Shown here in pieces: positions 1-6,160 of a stretch of 17,875 bases of DNA. Origin of the DNA: JBJGXI01 sp045635475 (GTDB lineage Bacteria; Bacillota; Bacilli; Bacillales; Amphibacillaceae); the NCBI RefSeq assembly GCF_045635475.1, contig NZ_JBJGXI010000072.1:1-17875 (forward strand). Direction: 5' to 3'. Below the pieces are notes generated by a model. The model had not been told where the DNA came from, made no database searches, and saw only the letters and a program-made list of their open reading frames with translations. Both the position numbers and the translations under genes were made by a program. How positions within the stretch are numbered: the stretch's first letter is position 1; every line of letters starts with the position of its first letter.

Positions 1-132
1 AAATTTTTCCGCTTTTTCTATTACTAAATTAATGTTCGAGATAAGTTGTTCTTTTTTAAAAACAGCACTTTCCTCATGATTGCCTTCGATTAATTCTTGT
101 TGAGCATCGATAATTAACAAAACTTGTTTCAA
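1..132 (-). CDS. Isochorismatase-family cysteine hydrolase, N-terminal part (gene runs off the window)
   Basis: Only the first 44 codons are present; the rest lies left of base 1. The protein starts MKQVLLIIDAQQELIEG, which is the first beta-strand of isochorismatase-like hydrolases. There the Asp of the IIDAQ segment is normally the catalytic Asp of a Cys-Asp-Lys triad; Lys and Cys would lie outside the window. These enzymes hydrolyse amide or vinyl-ether bonds in small molecules in the cytoplasm (nicotinamidases, isochorismatases and many of unknown substrate), so the substrate cannot be named. I chose the TTG at 132 because GGGG at 141-144 sits 8 bases upstream. An in-frame ATG at 150 has no ribosome site. 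The region around the ribosome site can form competing hairpins with a short leader ORF at 171-227. Confidence 0.72.
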   Translation of the reverse strand, partial: MKQVLLIIDAQQELIEGNHEESAVFKKEQLISNINLVIEKAEKF

Positions 133-138
133 ATGATT

Positions 139-190
139 TTCCCCTTTCATATTTAGGGGAATCGTTTTATTTAATTTGACGTATTCCCCT
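139..190 (-). promoter_or_regulatory. Candidate translational attenuator: two competing hairpins around the hydrolase ribosome site
   Basis: Read on the minus strand, three segments appear in order: AGGGGAAT (183-190, inside the leader ORF), ATTCCCCT (155-162) and AGGGGAA (139-145, the ribosome site of the hydrolase gene). The middle segment is a perfect 8-bp complement of the first (20-base loop) and a perfect 7-bp complement of the third (9-base loop), so only one hairpin can form at a time. By analogy with leader-controlled erm and cat genes, a ribosome covering the first segment would push the middle one onto the ribosome site and reduce expression. The pairing is visible; the regulatory role is inferred. 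Confidence 0.4.
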
Positions 191-227
191 TAATGTTTTT
201 AACGTTGATAAAATTTTTAATTGTCAT
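171..227 (-). CDS. Possible 18-residue leader peptide ahead of the isochorismatase-family gene
   Basis: This short ORF has an ATG at 227 with a full GGAGG (236-240) 8 bases upstream, a better ribosome site than that of the downstream gene. It encodes MTIKNFINVKNIKGNTSN and ends at TAA 171-173, 38 bases before the TTG start of the hydrolase and out of frame with it. Its last codons contain AGGGGAAT (183-190), which can pair with ATTCCCCT at 155-162. That placement is what one expects of a regulatory leader ORF. It matches no peptide I recognise and could be a chance ORF or the remnant of an older gene start. Confidence 0.4.
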   Translation of the reverse strand: MTIKNFINVKNIKGNTSN

Positions 228-532
228 AATATCTTCCTCCCACATTACATATTGTCCTCTAATTGAATTCCGAAATTTTCAGACAGTTAAATTTTACCAC
301 ATTATAGTTGAATTGGCACTTAAGAAATAGAGTTTGTATAGACTATTAGTACTCTTTATCATGCATGGCGCGGACCATAAATAATATATTCATAGTCTCT
401 TAATTGGACGATTATGTTTCATTATCACATTTAAAAAAGCATATAAGTTATAATTAAAAATGAAATTCTTTTCAACGAAATAGAGTAATAGCGTCATAAA
501 AAGCAGCTAACTTTAACGGAGGAAATATAACT
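228..532. other. Intergenic region between two divergent transcripts
   Basis: No gene is visible here. The stretch is AT-rich and must hold the promoters of the hydrolase (leftward) and of the histidine phosphatase (rightward). TATAAT occurs leftward at 301-306 and rightward at 449-454, but neither has a convincing -35 box at 16-18 bases, so I do not call exact promoters. The rightward gene has a clear ribosome site, GGAGGA at 518-523. Confidence 0.5.
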
Positions 533-1099
533 ATGAGTACGTATGTTTATATGGTGAGACACGGTGACTCGCCAAAGATTGGAAATGAAAGAACAAGAGG
601 ATTGACTCAAAAAGGACAATTAGATGCGCAAGAAGTAACTGACATATTGAAAGGTGAGAAAATTGATGCAGTTGTTTCAAGCCCATATTTACGTTCTATT
701 TTAACTGTCGAAAAGTTAGCTAAACAAATAGGGAAAGAAGTTTTCGTCTATGAAGATTTAAAAGAGAAGGTATTTTCTTCTGCAGATTATCGAATTTCTG
801 ACAAGGAATTGATTCCACTGTTAGAAAAGTCATTTTTGGATCCTAATTTTGCTTTGGCAGGAGGAGAGTCAAATGCTGATTGTCAGAGACGGACGATAGT
901 CGTTTTTATACAACTATTAGAAAAGTTTAAAGGTAAAAGTATAGTAATAGGATCTCACGGGGCTGTGATGACATTGATGATGGGTTATTTCAACAGTACT
1001 TATAATTTGAATTTTTTACTTAGCACATCCAAACCCGATATCTATAGAATGGAATTCAGTGAACAGGAATTGGTGGATGTTGACAGGTTATGGGTTTAA
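533..1099 (+). CDS. Histidine phosphatase family protein (phosphoglycerate mutase-like)
   Basis: This 188-residue protein has the hallmark RHG motif at residues 9-11 (phospho-accepting His10) near the N-terminus. Arg54 lies in the SPYLRS segment, Glu112 in a GGES motif and the second catalytic His142 in SHG (141-143). That is the order and spacing of the branch-1 histidine phosphatase fold, and the length is normal for the small stand-alone members. These cytoplasmic enzymes remove phosphate from sugars, nucleotides, cofactor precursors or proteins; the sequence does not reveal which. The ATG at 533 is preceded by GGAGGA at 518-523. The gene stands alone, divergent from the hydrolase and convergent with dinB. 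A GNAT-like or biosynthetic partner that might hint at a substrate is absent. Confidence 0.88.
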   Translation: MSTYVYMVRHGDSPKIGNERTRGLTQKGQLDAQEVTDILKGEKIDAVVSSPYLRSILTVEKLAKQIGKEVFVYEDLKEKVFSSADYRISDKELIPLLEKSFLDPNFALAGGESNADCQRRTIVVFIQLLEKFKGKSIVIGSHGAVMTLMMGYFNSTYNLNFLLSTSKPDIYRMEFSEQELVDVDRLWV

Positions 1100-1162
1100 T
1101 AGCCGTTGTTTGTTAATAAGATTACCCCTTTTAGGTAATGGTGTATTACAGAGGAATTACTA

Positions 1163-1209
1163 GCGTTAACACTAAAAGATAGAATTTATACTAATTTGCC
1201 GGTTAACGC
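1163..1209. repeat. 8-bp inverted repeat between convergent genes
   Basis: GCGTTAAC (1163-1170) and GTTAACGC (1202-1209) are perfect inverted copies 31 bases apart, in the gap between the convergent histidine phosphatase gene and dinB. A smaller hairpin, ATTACC/GGTAAT, lies at 1121-1139. Neither has the T-run of an intrinsic terminator, so the role, if any, is open. Confidence 0.35.
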
Positions 1210-1225
1210 AAGTGATGCCTCATCT

Positions 1226-2452
1226 TCACTTCTGATAATCATCCAAAAAGTCTTTCTGAAAACTGGTACGTGGTTGGTTGTCATCTTCTGGTTTACTCTT
1301 AATAAACGGATTCTTTCCATACTTTTCAGTTAAGCGATTGATTGCATCATACAATTTCTCTTTGCCTGCTTCCTTCTCATACGTAAACAAATCCAGTTGC
1401 TGAGCAATATCTTTCTTTTCTGCAACATCCTGGACGGTTATGCCTAATAGACGCACCGGATCACCGTTCCAGTGCTGGTCAAATAGCTCGACACTGACAG
1501 TGAAAATGTCATCCTCTTTGTCGATAAATTCCCGAAGCTTGATTCTTCTCGTAATTGTTTTTCGGTCATGAAAACGGATTGTTACTTGTACCGTTTGTCC
1601 TGCAGCTTGTTTGCGATGCAACCGCTTTGCAACGCTTCTCGCTAATTGGCGAAACAACTTCTTAATCGCAGTCTCATCCGTGGTATCTTCCGGCAATGTT
1701 TCCGAGCTGCCGATACTTTTAAAATCATAAATCGCATTCGGATCGACCGGACTTGGGTCAATCCCGTTTGCGCGATTTTGCAACCGCTCGCCGTTAATGC
1801 CGAGTAATTGTTTTAACTGATAAACATCTGCTTCTACCAAATCTTTTATCGTAAAAATATTAACTTCATTTAATTTATTCGCTGTTTTTTCCCCAATGCC
1901 GTACATCTTGCCAACTTCTAATGGCCAAAGCTTTTCAGGTAAATCACGCTTCCGCAACACAGTAATACCCATCGGCTTTTTCATGTCAGATGCCATTTTG
2001 GCTAGAAATTTATTCGGAGCAATTCCGATACTGCACGGTAGATCAAGTTCATTGGCGATTCTTTTTTGTAAATTCGCTGCAATTTCAAGTGGAGAACCTT
2101 GGCCTTCACTAGCTGTTATGTCCATATAACCTTCATCGATAGATACTGGTTGCACGAACTCGGTAACCTCGCTCAAAATCTTGAACATCGTTTTGGAAGC
2201 GGTTCGATATCTGTCAAAATTCGGACGCATGACAATCAATTCCGGACACAACCGTCTCGCCTGCCACAATGGCATCGTTGTTTTCACACCTTTAGCCCTG
2301 GCCTCATAGCTGCTCGTGACAATAATCCCCCTGCGCTCTTCGGGATTACCAGCAATCGCAAGCGTCTTGCCTTTCAGCTTAGGATCATACGCCGCTTCTA
2401 CAGACGCGTAAAAGCTATTCATGTCGACGTGGAATATTATTCGATATGCCAA
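1226..2452 (-). CDS. dinB: DNA polymerase IV (Y-family translesion polymerase)
   Basis: This 408-residue protein is a full-length DinB/PolIV of the Bacillus PolY1 type. The palm carries Asp10 in HVDMNSFYASVE and the Asp106-Glu107 pair in SIDEGYMD, which bind the two catalytic metals. Tyr15 is at the steric-gate position that excludes ribonucleotides. The HhH thumb region (about 180-225, GIGEKTANKL) is followed by the little-finger domain (about 245-345). QQLDLF at 351-356 fits a beta-clamp binding motif. It copies past damaged template bases with low fidelity. The start is TTG at 2452: an in-frame stop lies just upstream, and the next Met is Met11 inside the catalytic motif, so translation cannot start later. 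The ribosome site is weak (GTGAGTGAT). I saw no Bacillus-type LexA box (GAAC-N4-GTTC) upstream. Confidence 0.95.
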   Translation of the reverse strand: MAYRIIFHVDMNSFYASVEAAYDPKLKGKTLAIAGNPEERRGIIVTSSYEARAKGVKTTMPLWQARRLCPELIVMRPNFDRYRTASKTMFKILSEVTEFVQPVSIDEGYMDITASEGQGSPLEIAANLQKRIANELDLPCSIGIAPNKFLAKMASDMKKPMGITVLRKRDLPEKLWPLEVGKMYGIGEKTANKLNEVNIFTIKDLVEADVYQLKQLLGINGERLQNRANGIDPSPVDPNAIYDFKSIGSSETLPEDTTDETAIKKLFRQLARSVAKRLHRKQAAGQTVQVTIRFHDRKTITRRIKLREFIDKEDDIFTVSVELFDQHWNGDPVRLLGITVQDVAEKKDIAQQLDLFTYEKEAGKEKLYDAINRLTEKYGKNPFIKSKPEDDNQPRTSFQKDFLDDYQK

Positions 2453-2497
2453 TACAGATCACTCACAGTCTAAGCGTTGAATTACATTTATCTAGCA

Positions 2498-2506
2498 ATT
2501 ATATCA
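2498..2506 (-). promoter_or_regulatory. Extended -10 promoter element of dinB
   Basis: On the minus strand TG-A-TATAAT is read from 2506 to 2498, about 45 bases upstream of the dinB TTG. The -35 region has no good match, which is tolerable for an extended -10 promoter. The element is framed by a 6-bp inverted repeat, AGCAAT (2494-2499) and ATTGCT (2510-2515), a possible operator. Confidence 0.5.
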
Positions 2507-2577
2507 TAGATTGCTCGGTGGTATTGGGGTTGTGCATGCAAAGTATACCGCTGAAATCATAAGGCTTCTAATGATTT

Positions 2578-3426
2578 TCAATCAAATACAACGTCCTTAC
2601 ATATCCCTCGACGTTCTCTCTCTAACCATTGACCTGGTGGAATACCTTCTATTTCTTTAAATACTTTGGAAAAATGATGCACTGTCTTGAATCCTGTCTG
2701 CTCAGCGATTTGCTTTAGCGTTAATTCTGAATAGGTCATCAACTCTTTTGACTGACCAATCCGGTACTTTTTTAAAAATACGCAAATTGTAGTTCCTTTG
2801 TAATTTTTAAATAGCTGGCTCAAATGACCGACACTATACCCTAGATCGCGTGCAATATCTGCAATCAACCAATCTTGATTAAAATGTTCTTTAATCCACT
2901 GTTCTACTTGCTCGGCAGCCTTATAAGAACGGTCACTTTTCAATGCAAATATACCTGGTTCCAAACTGATGTGATGATTTTCTCTCTTAAGGCTGGTTCT
3001 AGATAACTGATAGACCATCTGCACCAAATATAGACTTGCTAATTGTTTATAGAATGCTTGTTTCTTCAATCCTTCTTTTCGCACATTATCTAAGAGTGCA
3101 GAAACGATTCCGTCCGTATCTTTCAGGATTGGAGGAATTCTATCGGTTACTTCGCCCAATTCCTTTGCGGTTACGTCAAACTTCAGGTCAAGTGTCTTAA
3201 TAGATTGACCGTCCATTGGAGTAATTCCATGTTTTTTATTTGGCTTAATGAAAAACATGGTATTCCTGGAGATATCATAATCATCATCTTCATAATGAAA
3301 GGTCCCCTTGCCTTCTGCAACCCAAATAATTTGAAAGAAGGAATGCGCGTGCTTTGGAAGCTTGTTTCCGTTCTCGTAATCATAGCGGGCCGTCCACAAA
3401 ACGTTTACCCCATATACCTCCACCAA
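2578..3426 (-). CDS. AraC-family transcriptional regulator with N-terminal cupin sensor
   Basis: This 282-residue protein has an N-terminal cupin-like sensing domain (about 20-90, with HAHSF at 26-30, where sugar-sensing members bind ligand) and a C-terminal AraC DNA-binding domain. The latter carries two helix-turn-helix units at about 187-208 (IARDLGYSVGHLSQLFKNY) and 237-258 (LKQIAEQTGFKTVHHFSKVF). Such proteins usually activate carbohydrate-use genes near them. It is transcribed away from the beta-propeller gene at 3558 and probably controls it. The start is TTG at 3426 or, better spaced from the AGGGGGAGG ribosome site, the adjacent GTG at 3423. The likely inducer is a pectin- or oligosaccharide-type sugar, inferred only from the neighbour. 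Confidence 0.9.
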   Translation of the reverse strand: MVEVYGVNVLWTARYDYENGNKLPKHAHSFFQIIWVAEGKGTFHYEDDDYDISRNTMFFIKPNKKHGITPMDGQSIKTLDLKFDVTAKELGEVTDRIPPILKDTDGIVSALLDNVRKEGLKKQAFYKQLASLYLVQMVYQLSRTSLKRENHHISLEPGIFALKSDRSYKAAEQVEQWIKEHFNQDWLIADIARDLGYSVGHLSQLFKNYKGTTICVFLKKYRIGQSKELMTYSELTLKQIAEQTGFKTVHHFSKVFKEIEGIPPGQWLERERRGICKDVVFD

Positions 3427-3448
3427 TCCTCCCCCTTTCGTTTCCTTT

Positions 3449-3476
3449 ACTATATGATAATCTTATTTTCAGACAA
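3449..3476 (-). promoter_or_regulatory. Probable promoter of the AraC-type regulator
   Basis: On the minus strand TTGTCT (3471-3476) and TATAGT (3449-3454) are separated by 16 bases, a reasonable sigma-A match about 20 bases upstream of the ribosome site. The assignment rests on consensus only. Confidence 0.45.
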
Positions 3477-3492
3477 AAGCTTATAACTTTCA

Positions 3493-3508
3493 AGCAAATT
3501 CATTTGCT
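3493..3508. promoter_or_regulatory. Perfect palindrome, probable operator between divergent promoters
   Basis: AGCAAATtcATTTGCT is a perfect 7-bp inverted repeat with a 2-base centre. It sits just upstream of the rightward extended -10 (3517-3525), over its -35 region, and upstream of the leftward regulator promoter. The AraC-type regulator is one candidate binder, although that family more often uses direct repeats; a dimeric LacI- or GntR-type protein encoded elsewhere is the alternative. Confidence 0.5.
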
Positions 3509-3516
3509 CCATCCCC

Positions 3517-3525
3517 TGTTATACT
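3517..3525 (+). promoter_or_regulatory. Extended -10 promoter of the beta-propeller gene
   Basis: TG-T-TATACT lies 33 bases upstream of the ATG at 3558. There is no good -35 match; the palindrome at 3493-3508 occupies that place, which suits a promoter that depends on an activator. Confidence 0.5.
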
Positions 3526-3557
3526 TATAGAACAACTTTTCAAGGAGTGGATCTCAA

Positions 3558-4826
3558 ATGATAATAAGTGATAATTTCCCTAAGTATACCAAGTATGACC
3601 CAATAGTTCCCATTTGGTTTATGACTCCACATGAATCAGGCATGCATCGTTTCTTTGATACCTCCCCAGTAAGTCCATCGGGAAGGTACCTAGCTGTCCT
3701 GCGAATGCCTGAACTACAACGATTAAACAGATCTGGTGAGATGGCCGAGATTGTCCTTATCGATATCCATACGGCAGAGGAGCAGGTGATCGCAGAGACG
3801 TGTGGGTGGGAGCAGCAACTCGGTGCCAATATTAATTGGGGTGCGGATGATACAGCACTTTATTATAACGATGTAGACTGCAGCACATGGAATCCACACG
3901 GAATCCGCATCAATCCGTTTACAGGAGAAAAGAAACGAATGGCAGGCACTGTATACCGCATATCACCAGATGGAAAATCGATTATTAGCTCGAATCTTAT
4001 TACTATGCGTCGAACCCAAGATGGATACGGTGTCGTAGTGCCCGATAATTTAGTTCCTCGAAATTACGGATTTAGAAAAGATGATGGGCTTTATATCACG
4101 GATACCGAAACTGGTAAGTGCAAACTATTCATCTCTATTGATGAAATCTTTGAGAAAGCACAACCAAAAATTGATAGAAAAAAATATGAGCATGGAGAAT
4201 GTTACGTTTTCCACTGTAAGTATAATCCACAAGGTGATCGACTTATCTTTACACTCCGTTGGTATCATACATTAGAAAACCAACCGTGGAATGTACACGG
4301 AAGACAACAACTAGATTTTTGGGTGTTAACGATGAAGCCGGATGGTAGTGACATCTATGTTGCAGTCGGGCCTGAGCAATGGAAAAAGGGTGGTCATCAT
4401 ATTAATTGGTTCCCAGATGGTGAACACTTGTCCATGAATCTAGCAATAGATGATGATCAGAACCTTAAGTTTGTACAGGTTCGCTACGATGGTTCGGACA
4501 TGCGCTGTATCAGTGATAACATACCCGGCTCTGGTCATCCCACCGTTCACCCGAATGGGCGCAATATTTTAACAGATACCTACGAACAGGAACCTACCGC
4601 ATTCGGAGACGGTACAGTACCCATTCGATTGATAGACATCCCATCTCAAAGGGAAAAACATATTGTACGAATCAACGTTGCACACCCTGGGACGAAGGTT
4701 GCAGGTGCCTTGCGAGTAGATCCACACCCAGCTTGGACACCCGACTTTAAACATGTTGTTTTTAATGGGTATGTCGATGGCGCACGGCGTGTGTTTCTTG
4801 CAGATTTGAGTGAGGTGTTGGGTTAG
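3558..4826 (+). CDS. Cytoplasmic PD40/TolB-type beta-propeller protein, possibly related to oligogalacturonate lyases (PL22)
   Basis: This 422-residue protein has no signal peptide. It is built from repeated WD/PD40-like blades, visible as recurring SPSGRYLAV (39-47), SPDGKSIIS (136-144), NPQGDRLIF (223-231), FPDGEHLSM (285-293), HPNGRNILT (331-339) and TPDFKHVVF (394-402), so about six or seven blades. Conserved-looking histidines cluster on one face: HH at 279-280, His327, His331 and His390 (DPHPAW). PL22 oligogalacturonate lyases are propellers of similar length that use a His/Gln metal site, and the paired AraC regulator fits sugar catabolism. I cannot show true family membership, so the enzymatic role is a suggestion. 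The ATG has AAGGAG at 3542-3547. A plain sugar- or peptide-binding propeller is the alternative. Confidence 0.7.
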   Translation: MIISDNFPKYTKYDPIVPIWFMTPHESGMHRFFDTSPVSPSGRYLAVLRMPELQRLNRSGEMAEIVLIDIHTAEEQVIAETCGWEQQLGANINWGADDTALYYNDVDCSTWNPHGIRINPFTGEKKRMAGTVYRISPDGKSIISSNLITMRRTQDGYGVVVPDNLVPRNYGFRKDDGLYITDTETGKCKLFISIDEIFEKAQPKIDRKKYEHGECYVFHCKYNPQGDRLIFTLRWYHTLENQPWNVHGRQQLDFWVLTMKPDGSDIYVAVGPEQWKKGGHHINWFPDGEHLSMNLAIDDDQNLKFVQVRYDGSDMRCISDNIPGSGHPTVHPNGRNILTDTYEQEPTAFGDGTVPIRLIDIPSQREKHIVRINVAHPGTKVAGALRVDPHPAWTPDFKHVVFNGYVDGARRVFLADLSEVLG

Positions 4827-5099
4827 ATCGGCACTTAGTTTCTCGCATGGCTTTCTATGCAGAAAGAGTTTCTACTGAAACACTTCTGAAATCCTTTGTT
4901 TCGACATCTTGGATATACTTGTAATCATCGAATTCGGTGCATTAAATTGCTTTTTACACTTCGCTGAATTGTTAATATCCATGAGCACGTGCCATAAAGG
5001 TAAATAGATAGCGGAACTTCATTCATCATCATCCAATTTCTGAAGGCATTGATTTCTTAAATAAAATTCATTCTGCCGCCCCTCCTTCCATGGAATTTG
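4827..5099. other. Gene-free stretch after the beta-propeller gene
   Basis: I see no convincing gene. A hairpin CTTTCT-ATGC-AGAAAG at 4851-4866 lies 25 bases after the stop and could end transcription, but it has no clean T-run. On the minus strand there is a good ribosome-like AAGGAGG just after the excisionase-like gene, followed by frames broken by several stops. This could be decayed coding sequence, but I recognise no family in any frame. Confidence 0.4.
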
Positions 5100-5267
5100 C
5101 TAGAGCACCTGTGCATCGATCCAACTATCCACAGCATCCTTCAAGAACAAAATCTTCTTACCTCGCATATGCGGGATTGTCCCTTCCCGAACCAGGTCAT
5201 AAATTGTGTCCGTGTGCACCCCTAAATAACTAGCTACAACACCAGCCGTAATTGTACATCTTTTCAT
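5100..5267 (-). CDS. Excisionase-like small helix-turn-helix protein
   Basis: This 55-residue protein starts at ATG 5267, with a strong AAGGAGG (5274-5280) 6 bases upstream. The sequence shows the compact winged HTH of the excise/MerR-like family: an N-terminal helix pair (VVASYLGVHTDTIYDLVREG, 10-29) then a wing, IPHMRGKKILFLKDAVDSWI. This is the layout of HTH_17 proteins, in which a fixed Trp near the C-terminus follows the wing. Such proteins direct excision of integrated elements or act as small regulators. No integrase follows it here; only gene-free sequence does, so it may be a remnant of a mobile element or a stand-alone regulator. Confidence 0.75.
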   Translation of the reverse strand: MKRCTITAGVVASYLGVHTDTIYDLVREGTIPHMRGKKILFLKDAVDSWIDAQVL

Positions 5268-5362
5268 GATTTTCCTCCTTAGATTTGTGTTTCATAACAA
5301 TAATCGTTTGGAGGTTGAGGTTAGGTGTTGTTGTTGGGTAAAAAAGTTTTGGTGGGGTTTAT

Positions 5363-5440
5363 ATGGGGAGTTTCGTTCTTTTTATTTACATTGTTGGTAC
5401 ATTAGTCATTAAAACACTAATCTATTTTGCGGAAGAGTAA
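5363..5440 (+). CDS. Possible 25-residue single-span membrane peptide
   Basis: The ORF runs from ATG 5363 to TAA 5438-5440, with GGTGGGG (5351-5357) 5 bases upstream. It encodes a short peptide with one hydrophobic stretch (SFVLFIYIVGTLVIKTLIYF) and an acidic EE end. It could be a small membrane protein or a toxin-like peptide. No antisense antitoxin promoter was identified, and the ORF is short enough to have arisen by chance. Confidence 0.35.
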   Translation: MGSFVLFIYIVGTLVIKTLIYFAEE

Positions 5441-5491
5441 GGTAAAGATTATTACACATCATAAATATTGTTCAGATTTACGTGACTCAGA

Positions 5492-5968
5492 ATGAAAGTA
5501 GGTGTGTTTATGATCATTATATTTGCGTGTCTAATTCTGTTTAACATCATAGCAATTCTAGTGCCTAAACGATTAACAAAGATTGAGATTTACGCGACTT
5601 CATTTTTTGCTATCGCTTTTGGGAGAACTGCGGATGCATTTTTAGATATAAAATATAATTTTTATGGCTATATTACGGAAGGGATTCAATATACAGGTGT
5701 ACTAGCCCAGTTTCTTATTTATCCAGCAATTAGTACCTTATTCTTGAATTTTTTTCCATCGAATAAGAAATTAAAGTACAAAGCATTATACATAATCGGT
5801 TGGTCTATATTTTCGGTCATTTTCGAATGGATTTCCTTACAAACAAACTTCTTTTATTACACTACTTGGAAGCTTTGGTATTCTGCATTAATCTATCCAT
5901 TCCTTTTTCTTATCCTTTTAGGAAATTTAGTGATTATTCGTAAAATAAATGCCAAAGAGCAAAAATGA
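5492..5968 (+). CDS. CBO0543-like multispanning membrane protein
   Basis: This 158-residue very hydrophobic protein has about five membrane segments: roughly residues 5-24, 33-50, 68-88, 98-117 and 128-150. Spaced features such as YNFYGY, the FEW motif after the fourth segment and TTWKLWYSALIYP recall the CBO0543 family of Firmicutes membrane proteins of unknown function. The annotated ATG at 5492 has no good ribosome site. The in-frame ATG at 5510 (Met7) is preceded by AAGTAGGTG at 5497-5505 and is the more likely start. No partner gene is attached to it. Confidence 0.75.
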   Translation: MKVGVFMIIIFACLILFNIIAILVPKRLTKIEIYATSFFAIAFGRTADAFLDIKYNFYGYITEGIQYTGVLAQFLIYPAISTLFLNFFPSNKKLKYKALYIIGWSIFSVIFEWISLQTNFFYYTTWKLWYSALIYPFLFLILLGNLVIIRKINAKEQK

Positions 5969-5982
5969 TGAAGGACATCAAG

Positions 5983-6048
5983 CTAGTTTTTATTCGATAA
6001 ATGAAAGGTTTTTGCACCTATATATTTACCAAAGAACTAGTCTTTTTT
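5983..6048 (+). terminator. Weak candidate terminator after the membrane protein gene
   Basis: CTAGTTTTT (5983-5991) can pair with AAGAACTAG (6032-6040), nine pairs including one G-U, and is followed by TCTTTTTT. The loop is about 40 bases, so this is a poor intrinsic terminator; the strong hairpin at 6099-6145 may serve this direction too. Confidence 0.3.
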
Positions 6049-6098
6049 CTCCTAATAGGCAATTGTGATTTGATAAGGGCATTTATAACACAAACAAG

Positions 6099-6145
6099 AA
6101 AAACCTTCATAATCTGGAGCCAACTCCTGATTATGAAGGTTTTTT
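6099..6145 (-). terminator. Strong bidirectional intrinsic terminator of the mannosidase operon
   Basis: A perfect 16-bp stem is formed by 6099-6114 and 6129-6144 (core AACCTTCATAATC / GATTATGAAGGTT). The loop contains a further GGAG/CTCC pairing at 6116-6127. Each side of the stem ends in an A- or T-run, so it works on both strands. It lies just after the LPDTS gene stop and also closes the rightward membrane-protein transcript. Confidence 0.92.
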
Positions 6146-6160
6146 AAAAAGTATTTGCTA

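Noticed and set aside
1210..1231. AAGTGA/TCACTT hairpin at the dinB stop as a terminator
   Set aside because: It overlaps the stop codon, is only 6 bp and has no T-run.
1896..2473. Plus-strand open frames opposite dinB
   Set aside because: They lie entirely antisense to a clearly functional DNA polymerase IV and resemble no protein.
2554..2577. AAATCAT/ATGATTT hairpin next to the AraC-regulator stop as a terminator
   Set aside because: The stem is 7 bp with a 10-base loop, but there is no T-run on the minus strand where it would be needed.
2453..2577. LexA (SOS) box upstream of dinB
   Set aside because: No GAAC-N4-GTTC-like palindrome could be found in the upstream region.
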